Origin: Erysipelotrichaceae bacterium
Lineage (GTDB): Bacteria; Bacillota_I; Bacilli_A; Erysipelotrichales; Erysipelotrichaceae
Assembly: GCA_017419065.1 (NCBI GenBank)
Contig: JAFOMB010000009.1
Location: forward strand, 1 to 9,739
DNA: 9,739 nucleotides
Direction of reading: 5' to 3'
Under the pieces are notes generated by a model. The model saw only the letters and a list, made by a program, of their open reading frames with translations, was not told the DNA's origin and made no database searches. Each line of letters starts with the position of its first letter. Positions within the stretch are counted from its first letter, which is position 1. The position numbers and the translations under genes were made by a program. Positions 1 to 5,536 of the stretch are shown here, piece after piece.

Positions 1-864
1 GAAACTTTCAAACAGATCGAACGCTCTGCCGAGAGGAAGAAGAAGATACGTCTGACACTGACCTATGCGGCCCTCGTCTTATGGGCCATCCTCGTCCTCT
101 TCCCGTTCTACTGGATGCTGCTGACATCTGTGAAGAGCTACGGTTCCTACAACTCGGAATACATCCCGAAGTTCTTCACCCTGACACCGACATTGGAAAA
201 CTACGTGGAAGCCTTCTCCGCTGTTCCGCTGGCGAAGTACTTCCTCAATACTCTCATCTTCACCTTGGCGACGACCGGCGCCATGCTGCTGGTGATCATC
301 TTTGCGGCCTATGCCTTCGCCAGACTGGACTTCAAGGGAAAGAACCTGGCCTTTACCGGCTTCCTGGCCCTCATGATGATCCCGAATGAACTGGTCATCA
401 TCACCAACTTCGTCACGATCACCAACCTCGGTTTACGCAATACCTTCTTAGGCCTGATACTGCCGTCCATCACCTCTGTCTTCTACATCTACCTGCTGAA
501 GGAGAACTTTGAACAGATCCCGGATGAGCTGTATAAGGCTGCCAAGGTAGACGGCACTTCCGATCTCAAATACCTCTTCCGGGTCATGATCCCGATCTGC
601 CGTCCGACCATCATCACCGTCATCATCCTGAAGGTCATCGAGTGCTGGAACTCCTATGTCTGGCCAAGACTGATCACCGATGATTCCGCCTATTTCCTGG
701 TGTCCAACGGTATCCAGGAGATCAGAGAGAATGGCTTCGGAAGAGAGAACATCCCGGCCATGATGGCAGCTGTCGTCGTCATCTCCGTGCCGCTCATCAT
801 CCTCTTCCTGATCTTCCACAAGAAGATCATGGCCGGTGTCTCCAGAGGAGGTATCAAGGGATGA
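1..864 (+). CDS. Carbohydrate ABC transporter permease, MalG/UgpE type (5' partial)
   Basis: The reading frame is open from base 1, and the first ATG (115) lies inside the first membrane segment, so the true start is upstream of the window. The protein is an inner-membrane permease subunit of a binding-protein-dependent sugar importer. Several hydrophobic segments are visible, beginning with TYAALVLWAILVLFPFYW just after a basic stretch (ERKKKIR). The cytoplasmic EAA loop, which docks the ATPase subunit, is seen at about 526-600 as DELYKAAKVDGT followed by FRVMIPICRP, which is the CUT1 permease pattern. The end, KKIMAGVSRGGIKG, is also typical (family usually ends near VxGLTxGAVKG). The companion MalF-like permease is expected just upstream. 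The stop overlaps the start of the solute-binding protein gene (ATGA), so the two are translationally coupled. The substrate cannot be read from the sequence. Confidence 0.93.
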   Translation, partial: ETFKQIERSAERKKKIRLTLTYAALVLWAILVLFPFYWMLLTSVKSYGSYNSEYIPKFFTLTPTLENYVEAFSAVPLAKYFLNTLIFTLATTGAMLLVIIFAAYAFARLDFKGKNLAFTGFLALMMIPNELVIITNFVTITNLGLRNTFLGLILPSITSVFYIYLLKENFEQIPDELYKAAKVDGTSDLKYLFRVMIPICRPTIITVIILKVIECWNSYVWPRLITDDSAYFLVSNGIQEIRENGFGRENIPAMMAAVVVISVPLIILFLIFHKKIMAGVSRGGIKG

Positions 865-2447
865 AAAAGATCATATGCGTACTCTTTGTCCTGCTGATGT
901 CTCTTTCCTTAAGTGCCTGCCATGGCTCTGAGGGAAAGGCCTCCTTTGTCACTCCGGAGGAATTCGATACCTCCAGGAACTATGAGATCTCCTTCTGGGC
1001 CAAGAACGATACCAACAGGACCCAGGTGGATATCTATGAAAAGGCCATCGAAGACTTTGAGAAACTCTATCCGAACATCAAAGTCAACATGCGTCTGTAT
1101 ACCGACTATGGCCGTATCTACAACGATGTCATCACCAACATCTCCACCAATACGACCCCGAATGTCTGCATCACCTATCCGGACCACATCGCTACCTATC
1201 TGACCGGGGAGAACACCGTTGTCGCCCTGGATGACCTCTTCGATAACGAGAAGTACGGTTTAGGTGGCAGTGAAGTGCGCTTCGATGCGCCGAAGAAAGA
1301 GGAGATCGTTCCTCAATTCCTGGAAGAGTGCTACTTCGGCGATCACTACTATGCCATCCCGTATATGCGCTCTACAGAAGCGACCTATATCAACAAGGAT
1401 ATGGTCGAAGCCCTGGGCTATGAAGTACCGGATGTCCTGACCTGGGACTTCATCTTCGAAGTCTCGGAAAAGGCACTGGAAAAGGATGAAGAAGGCAACT
1501 TCAAGATCAACGGCCAGAAGGTCATGATCCCCTTCATCTACAAGTCCACCGACAATATGATGATCTCCATGCTGAAGCAGAAGAGTACAGAGGAAGAACT
1601 CTTATCAGACGATCAGGGAAACATCTATCTCTTCAACGACACGACAAGAGACATCCTCTATGAAGTCAATAAACATGCGAAAAGCGGTGCCTTCTCCACC
1701 TTCAAGATCTCTTCCTATCCGGCCAACTTCCTGAATGCCGGCCAGTGTATCTTCGCGATCGATTCAACAGCCGGAGCGACCTGGATGGGCTCCAGAGCCG
1801 TCCATCAGGATATCGCGGAATCCTCTATCATCGATTTCGAGACCGTCGTCCGTCCTATCCCGCAGTATGATACGGAAAACCGGAAGATGATCTCCCAGGG
1901 ACCGTCTCTGTGTATCTTCAATAAGGAAGATCCGCAGGAAGTACTGGCTTCCTGGCTGTTCATGCAGTACATGATCACCAATGATGTCCAGATCGCCTAT
2001 GGCGAGACGGAAGGCTATGTCCCGGTCACGCTGAAAGCCCAGAATGATCCGGCCTATCTCGACTATATCTCCCGGAAGGGGGAAGACAACGACCTCTACT
2101 ACGATGTCAAGATCGAAGCTTCCCAGTTACTGGTAGATAATGTCGCCGATACCTTCACGACACCGGTCTTCAACGGCTCCGCTTCTCTCAGAGATGCCTC
2201 CGGACAGCTCATCGAGGAAGTCACCAAGGCCGCCCGGAGAAACATCACCGTAGATGATGCCTATATGGAGAAGCTCTTCTCCGACATCACCTCTCTCTAC
2301 CGTCTCAACGAGACCAGTGCTGCCGGCGGCGGACGGAGAGAACTCGGTCCTCTTCCGACACCTTCCATCGTCCTCTTATCTTCTCTGGCAGGCATCTGGG
2401 TCCTCATCGGTCTCTATGTCCTCAAGGAGAGAAAGAATCTCAAATAA
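861..2447 (+). CDS. Extracellular sugar-binding lipoprotein of the ABC importer, with C-terminal membrane anchor
   Basis: This is the solute receptor of the importer encoded just upstream. It is 528 residues with a lipoprotein signal peptide: basic KK, hydrophobic core and lipobox LSAC, with Cys20 as the lipidated residue. The mature N-terminus has the family-1 solute-binding pattern: ISFWAKND at 43-50, then DIYEKAIEDFEKLYPNIKV (a helix followed by a strand) at about 57-75. The start ATG overlaps the permease stop, and AGGAGGT at 846-852 lies 8 nt before it, inside the permease gene. The odd part is the C-terminus. A Gly/Pro-rich hinge (GGGRRELGPLPTP) leads to a 19-residue hydrophobic helix at about 503-521, followed by KERKNLK. 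This reads as an outside-to-inside membrane anchor in addition to the lipid anchor. The protein is longer than common MalE-type receptors (about 400-450 residues). Its position last in the operon fits a promoter upstream of the window. Substrate unknown. Confidence 0.92.
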   Translation: MKKIICVLFVLLMSLSLSACHGSEGKASFVTPEEFDTSRNYEISFWAKNDTNRTQVDIYEKAIEDFEKLYPNIKVNMRLYTDYGRIYNDVITNISTNTTPNVCITYPDHIATYLTGENTVVALDDLFDNEKYGLGGSEVRFDAPKKEEIVPQFLEECYFGDHYYAIPYMRSTEATYINKDMVEALGYEVPDVLTWDFIFEVSEKALEKDEEGNFKINGQKVMIPFIYKSTDNMMISMLKQKSTEEELLSDDQGNIYLFNDTTRDILYEVNKHAKSGAFSTFKISSYPANFLNAGQCIFAIDSTAGATWMGSRAVHQDIAESSIIDFETVVRPIPQYDTENRKMISQGPSLCIFNKEDPQEVLASWLFMQYMITNDVQIAYGETEGYVPVTLKAQNDPAYLDYISRKGEDNDLYYDVKIEASQLLVDNVADTFTTPVFNGSASLRDASGQLIEEVTKAARRNITVDDAYMEKLFSDITSLYRLNETSAAGGGRRELGPLPTPSIVLLSSLAGIWVLIGLYVLKERKNLK

Positions 2448-2448
2448 G

Positions 2449-2471
2449 AAAGACGGGTCAACCCCGTCTTT
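2449..2471 (+). terminator. Rho-independent terminator after the ABC operon (first hairpin)
   Basis: The arms AAAGACGGG (2449-2457) and CCCGTCTTT (2463-2471) pair perfectly over 9 bp around a 5-nt loop, starting 1 nt after the stop codon at 2445-2447. The following run is T-rich but interrupted (GTTTCTCTT), so a second hairpin directly downstream probably completes termination. Confidence 0.8.
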
Positions 2472-2485
2472 GTTTCTCTTAAAAG

Positions 2486-2509
2486 AAAAGCAGAGATCTC
2501 TCTGCTTTT
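2486..2509. terminator. Bidirectional terminator between convergent genes
   Basis: A perfect 10-bp stem, AAAAGCAGAG (2486-2495) with CTCTGCTTTT (2500-2509), closes a 4-nt loop (ATCT). It is flanked by A-rich sequence on the left (2481-2489) and a T-run on the right (2506-2510). It can therefore end plus-strand transcripts of the ABC operon and minus-strand transcripts of the gene whose stop codon is at 2514-2516. Confidence 0.85.
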
Positions 2510-2513
2510 TCTG

Positions 2514-3050
2514 TTATTCGTGTTTGTCTTCGTCCGGTGTGAGGGCGTTCTTCAGGATGTCGAGACCCTTCTCAGCAGCTGAGATCGTGACATCTTTCAC
2601 TTTCTCGATCCTGTCCTGGATCTCCGGCTTATTCAGGAAGTTCGTGACTTCTTCACCGACTCCCTTGACGAAATTGGCCGCATTCTGGATATTCTCGTTC
2701 TGCATGATCTTATCGAACGCATCGCGGATATCCCCATAGACGGAATCCAGATCGACCTTCGGCTTGACTTCGACAGCGGCGATCTTCTCTCTGGTAAAGG
2801 CGACAGCTTCTTCACACTTGGCCAGTGCTTTATCCAGGAAGGCATTCACTTTCTCTTCATCCTTGACCTTGTCGACGACCTCGCTCAGCTTTCCGATCGT
2901 CATCTCGATCGCGTTGACTGTCTTTCCTTCCACTTCACGGACATAGGCCTGTCCCTTCTCATCGGCATCTGCTGCTTTCGCGTCAGCTTCTGCCTGGATC
3001 ACAGCGATGTATTCGCGCATTTTCGCAGCGACTTCATTGAATTTTTCCAT
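2514..3050 (-). CDS. Small alanine-rich helical protein of unknown function
   Basis: The protein has 178 residues, with no signal peptide and no membrane segment. It is almost entirely predicted helix by eye: rich in Ala, Lys, Glu, Asp and Val, with few aromatics and a single Cys (79). Residues 1-95 look like long amphipathic or coiled-coil helices (for example IQAEADAKAADADEKGQAYV). After a short break with prolines near 94-98 come two similar short helical units, ENIQNAANFVKGVGEEV (119-135) and PEIQDRIEKVKDVTISA (142-158), as in apolipoprotein-, phasin- or YtxH-like proteins. The tail TPDEDKHE is charged. The start is supported by AGAGGTGATG just upstream on the minus strand and a promoter further upstream. 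I do not recognise the family. It is divergent from the gene at 3179 and may share its control. A role in binding membrane surfaces or a partner protein is only a guess from composition. Confidence 0.85.
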   Translation of the reverse strand: MEKFNEVAAKMREYIAVIQAEADAKAADADEKGQAYVREVEGKTVNAIEMTIGKLSEVVDKVKDEEKVNAFLDKALAKCEEAVAFTREKIAAVEVKPKVDLDSVYGDIRDAFDKIMQNENIQNAANFVKGVGEEVTNFLNKPEIQDRIEKVKDVTISAAEKGLDILKNALTPDEDKHE

Positions 3051-3070
3051 TATTCATCACCTCTGTCTTT

Positions 3071-3100
3071 ATTATATAACACCATTCTCTTTAATGAAAA
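3071..3100 (-). promoter_or_regulatory. Sigma-A-type promoter for the 178-residue protein gene
   Basis: On the minus strand, TTTTCA (3100-3095, four of six matches to TTGACA) is followed after 18 bp by a perfect TATAAT (3076-3071). It lies about 20 bp upstream of the start codon, just before the ribosome binding site. The -10 match is strong and the -35 moderate. Confidence 0.6.
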
Positions 3101-3111
3101 TTGATACTTTA

Positions 3112-3131
3112 TAAAGAAAAGATTTTCTTTA
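3112..3131. promoter_or_regulatory. Inverted repeat, candidate operator in the divergent region
   Basis: TAAAGAAAA (3112-3120) and TTTTCTTTA (3123-3131) are perfect 9-bp arms around GA. The right arm overlaps the proposed -35 of the plus-strand promoter (3128-3133), and the left arm overlaps a 10-bp palindrome CTTTATAAAG (3107-3116). No T-run or gene end is present, so a terminator is unlikely. A dimeric regulator bound here could affect both divergent genes. Confidence 0.45.
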
Positions 3132-3157
3132 CTTTTGTAAATATTTCTTTATATAAT
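3128..3157 (+). promoter_or_regulatory. Sigma-A-type promoter for the 266-residue protein gene
   Basis: TTTACT (3128-3133, four of six matches to TTGACA), an 18-bp spacer and a perfect TATAAT (3152-3157). Transcription would begin near 3164, giving a leader of only about 15 nt. That excludes the TTG at 3161 as a start codon. Confidence 0.6.
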
Positions 3158-3165
3158 TAATTGAC

Positions 3166-3171
3166 AAGGGG
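3166..3171 (+). promoter_or_regulatory. Ribosome binding site that fixes the start at 3179
   Basis: AAGGGG lies 7 nt before ATG 3179. An upstream in-frame TTG at 3161 has no ribosome binding site and falls at or before the predicted transcription start, so the ATG is preferred. Confidence 0.7.
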
Positions 3172-3178
3172 TATCAGT

Positions 3179-3979
3179 ATGGGAGTTTTTGAATTATTGA
3201 GCGTCAAAGAAGACGCCAGGAAAGATTCCGACCTCTGCTTCTTCAATGGTTATCTTGAAGATTATCTAAACGAAGTATCCGACAGTGATGTCCACAGGGA
3301 TATCTTCGCACAGCTGTTTGAGGCTGACCACGCTTTAAAGATCATCGTCGGACTGAACATCTCGGTCCTCAATGAGACGATCTCCAACGCGATCATCCGC
3401 TACAAAGACATCACAAAGTACAGGAACAAGGCTTTGACCATCCCTTATGTCATCTACGGAAAGAAAGACGATCAGGAAAAAGCCATCGTTCTGACAGATG
3501 AGGATTACCTCTACGCGAAGGGTCTTTACTATGTATTGACAGAACCGGGAAGTGAATTCCGGGAATGCAATAACGATATCGTCGCTCTTTCGCTGCAGTT
3601 CAAGGACGATGTTTTACAGGCTTACAACGAGCTATATGACCGCCGCGGAGGCCAGATCCAGCGCTCCATCGACCGCAAGCACTTCTCCAGTTATGACGAA
3701 GCTTTTGAGAAAGCACTGGCTATGTCCGCTGAACTGGGCGACAATGTCACCGCCAAGGCAGATGAGGCAGAAAATAAAGAGTCCTTTATCAAAGGCAGGG
3801 TAGGAAAGTGGTTCCTGCTGAAGAAATTCGTCTATGTCCAGTACATGATGGAGAAGGACCTCCTGAATACGAGACATGACGGCAATGTCAAGGCGCAGCG
3901 CAACAAGGCCAAGGAAAATGCCGATGCGATCCGCTTCGTTTCCATCTCGGAGATGTGGAGAGGAAAAGACAATAAGTAG
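3179..3979 (+). CDS. Uncharacterised 266-residue cytosolic protein
   Basis: I do not recognise this family. Starting at ATG 3179 the protein has 266 residues, no signal peptide and no membrane segment. Residues 1-85 look helical and acidic (DSDLCFFNGYLEDYLNEV, then a helix with HALKIIVGLNISVLNETI). A short central part, TIPYVIYGKKDDQEKAIVLTDEDYL (87-111), may contain strands. The rest is again helical, with a basic and aromatic stretch GRVGKWFLLKKFVYVQYMM (206-224) and a Lys/Arg-rich tail (KAQRNKAKENA). The mix suggests a nucleic-acid or protein-binding scaffold, but no catalytic motif is evident. It has its own promoter and terminator, so it is a single-gene unit, divergent from the 178-residue protein gene and directly upstream of the XpaC-like/AAA+ operon. 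Confidence 0.85.
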   Translation: MGVFELLSVKEDARKDSDLCFFNGYLEDYLNEVSDSDVHRDIFAQLFEADHALKIIVGLNISVLNETISNAIIRYKDITKYRNKALTIPYVIYGKKDDQEKAIVLTDEDYLYAKGLYYVLTEPGSEFRECNNDIVALSLQFKDDVLQAYNELYDRRGGQIQRSIDRKHFSSYDEAFEKALAMSAELGDNVTAKADEAENKESFIKGRVGKWFLLKKFVYVQYMMEKDLLNTRHDGNVKAQRNKAKENADAIRFVSISEMWRGKDNK

Positions 3980-3998
3980 CAGAGATGCTACTTTTTTT
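3974..3998 (+). terminator. Rho-independent terminator after the 266-residue protein gene
   Basis: GTAGCA (3976-3981) pairs with TGCTAC (3986-3991) around a GAGA loop, extended by two A-T pairs (3974-3975 with 3992-3993) and followed by seven Ts (3992-3998). The left arm contains the stop codon TAG (3977-3979). Confidence 0.85.
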
Positions 3999-4002
3999 GT
4001 AG

Positions 4003-4008
4003 TATAAT
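4003..4008 (+). promoter_or_regulatory. Possible -10 box for the XpaC-like/AAA+ operon
   Basis: A perfect TATAAT sits 5 nt after the T-run of the preceding terminator and about 57 bp before ATG 4066. The place for a -35 box is occupied by the terminator hairpin and shows no match, nor is there an extended -10 TG in the right position. Some promoter is needed here, because a terminator separates this operon from the gene before it. The remaining leader (4009-4065) shows no convincing structure apart from the ribosome binding site. Confidence 0.4.
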
Positions 4009-4065
4009 TATAGATGCAATTTTAAAGGCTTTTTACGTGCTTTTAACGATAGAAGGAGGACATCC

Positions 4066-5001
4066 ATGGGCTTAGGATTCATCCCTTTACTGTTTATCAT
4101 TCTCTTCGCGCCGGAACTCATGACGCTGGTCTTTCCTGTTCTCTTCGGTATCGGTCTGTATACCGTGATCAAGAAGGCTGTTGACAAAAATAAGGACCAG
4201 CAGCGATTCAACCGCCGCAATGCGAACTCCCATGCGCGCTATGGCTACAGCGCCAGGACATCCCGTACGAAGAACGACGCGGAGAACATCTCGCTGTCCC
4301 AGCTGACAAAGATCGACAAGAAACTGGAAGCCTACTTCAAGGAGAATGTCTATCTGAGCATCATTGAAAATGTCGCCCTGACGACACAGAAGGGCTCCTA
4401 TACGACGATGGATGAACTCTATCTGACCTATAAGGAAGAGAAGATCTGCAAGCTCTCCGAGCTCAAGAGTTCCTTCCCGCAGGTCTACAATAAGATCCAG
4501 GATCTGCTTCTGGCTTTCTCCAAGCAGAAGAGCGAAGTCCTCAAGGAAGATGTCAAGGTGGAAAAGCCGAAGAAGGAGAATGTCCTTTCCGACGCTCAGA
4601 AGTATATCGATAAGATCGACAAGCTCAATGAGTCCATTCCGAATGAGGAGATCACCAACGGTCTCTATCAGACATCCCATCTGCTGAAGCAGATCGATCT
4701 CGACAAGTCTCCGAAGAAGGAAGGCAAGCTCACCAAGCTCTATGACTACTATCTGCCTATCCTCGTGAATATCCTGGAGAAGTATGATGAACTCGATGAT
4801 TCCCCGATCCGGGATGAAGAGTTCCACAAGACGGAGAATCAGCTGATCAAGACCATCGTCCTGATCAACGAAGCTCTCAAGACCATCTACAACAGCATCC
4901 ATGAAGAAGACTATATGAATCTCAATGCGGATATCACGACACTGGAGTCTCTCTTAAAGAAAGACGGACTGGTAGACCAGCCGTTCGGAGGTAATAAGTA
5001 A
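4066..5001 (+). CDS. XpaC-like membrane-anchored protein
   Basis: The protein has 311 residues. Residues 4-37 are strongly hydrophobic (one long or two short membrane segments), followed by a basic stretch (KKAVDKNKDQQRFNRR) that should face the cytosol. Residues 38-75 are polar and likely flexible. Residues 78-155 form a helical module that is not part of the XpaC proteins I know (contains YFKENVYLSIIENVAL and ELKSSFPQVYNKIQDLLLAF). Residues 175-302 resemble the XpaC family (called 5-bromo-4-chloroindolyl phosphate hydrolysis protein): a helix with YIDKIDKLNESI, the landmark YDYYLPILVNILEKYDEL (226-243) and a closing LNADITTLESLLKKDGL (286-302). The family's biochemical role is not established; relatives often sit beside telA, which is absent here. 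The start follows AAGGAGGA with ideal spacing. It is the first gene of an operon with the 175-residue protein and the AAA+ protein, and could be their membrane anchor (inference). Confidence 0.82.
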   Translation: MGLGFIPLLFIILFAPELMTLVFPVLFGIGLYTVIKKAVDKNKDQQRFNRRNANSHARYGYSARTSRTKNDAENISLSQLTKIDKKLEAYFKENVYLSIIENVALTTQKGSYTTMDELYLTYKEEKICKLSELKSSFPQVYNKIQDLLLAFSKQKSEVLKEDVKVEKPKKENVLSDAQKYIDKIDKLNESIPNEEITNGLYQTSHLLKQIDLDKSPKKEGKLTKLYDYYLPILVNILEKYDELDDSPIRDEEFHKTENQLIKTIVLINEALKTIYNSIHEEDYMNLNADITTLESLLKKDGLVDQPFGGNK

Positions 5002-5528
5002 TGAGCGGAAATACAGATATCTTCAAGCTCGTCGAAGAAGTCGAGAAGCAGAAGAAGGCCTCCCTGGATGATATCTACTCCATGCTGGATGACGTGAAGA
5101 ACGAGGAAGTCGTCGATGTCAAACCGAGGGTCTACAGCGAACAGGTCTACAGTACCCCGTCTTCTTCCAGCCGTCCTACGAAGGTCACCAAGCCTTCCTT
5201 ACCGAAGGAAGTCACTTTCGATACGCGTTTTGAGTGCTTCAAATCCCTGATCGAAGGCGTCGACTACGGCGACAGCAATTCCCCGGAATACGTCCAGGGA
5301 CACAAGAAAGCCCTGGAACACGTCTATCAGGATGCCTACAATAACCCAAAAGACCTCTATGTCGTCGAAGCGAGAGTCAACGATGAGATCAACCGCATGG
5401 TCACCAAGAACACTCTCTATTTAAAGGGCTACTATGACGGTCTCTTCTATGCGCTGAAGACGCTCAGACAGTCCAAGACCTTGTCGATGGATAAACTTGC
5501 GAAACTGCTTTCTGCGAATCTGAAATAG
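5001..5528 (+). CDS. Uncharacterised 175-residue operon partner of the AAA+ protein
   Basis: The ATG shares one base with the stop of the XpaC-like gene (TAATG), with CGGAGGT (4986-4992) 8 nt upstream inside that gene, so translation is coupled. The protein has no signal peptide or membrane segment. Residues 1-36 look like an acidic helix (FKLVEEVEKQKKASLDDIYS). Residues 37-70 are a low-complexity linker (STPSSSSRPTKVTKPSLPKE). Residues 71-175 form a compact, probably helical domain with many Tyr (FDTRFECFKSLIEGVDYG, then LYLKGYYDGLFYALKTL). I do not recognise the family. The layout of short helix, flexible linker and globular domain is what an adaptor would show, and with its position between the membrane protein and the ATPase suggests it joins the two, but this is inference. 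Confidence 0.85.
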   Translation: MSGNTDIFKLVEEVEKQKKASLDDIYSMLDDVKNEEVVDVKPRVYSEQVYSTPSSSSRPTKVTKPSLPKEVTFDTRFECFKSLIEGVDYGDSNSPEYVQGHKKALEHVYQDAYNNPKDLYVVEARVNDEINRMVTKNTLYLKGYYDGLFYALKTLRQSKTLSMDKLAKLLSANLK

Positions 5529-5536
5529 GAGAATCT

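Larger units (their letters stand above)
3067..3151 (+). repeat. Five CTTTA words phased at about 20 bp in a divergent promoter region
   Basis: CTTTA occurs at 3067, 3089, 3107, 3127 and 3147, all in the same orientation, with spacings of 22, 18, 20 and 20 bp, close to two turns of the DNA helix. The two right-hand copies share a longer word, TTTCTTTA (3124-3131 and 3144-3151). The left copies are TGTCTTTA and TCTCTTTA, one mismatch each. The set spans both promoters. It could be an array of regulator sites or a chance outcome of T-rich sequence. Confidence 0.5.

Noticed and set aside
448..819. Minus-strand frame rich in Asp and His inside the permease gene
   Set aside because: It is the antisense reading of ATC/GTC-rich permease codons, giving unnatural D/H runs; no start signals.
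3161..3178. TTG at 3161 as start of the 266-residue protein
   Set aside because: AAGGGG at 3166-3171 is placed for ATG 3179, and the TATAAT at 3152-3157 puts the transcript start after the TTG.
4087..4902. Long open frame of 271 codons on the minus strand inside the XpaC-like gene
   Set aside because: It lies wholly antisense to a gene with good ribosome site, family match and operon context. Codon bias of the plus-strand gene (few codons whose complement is a stop) explains it. No ribosome site or promoter was seen for it.
4066..5528. xpaC-telA toxic anion resistance operon
   Set aside because: The second gene is too short (175 residues) and does not resemble TelA; only the first gene has an XpaC-like part.
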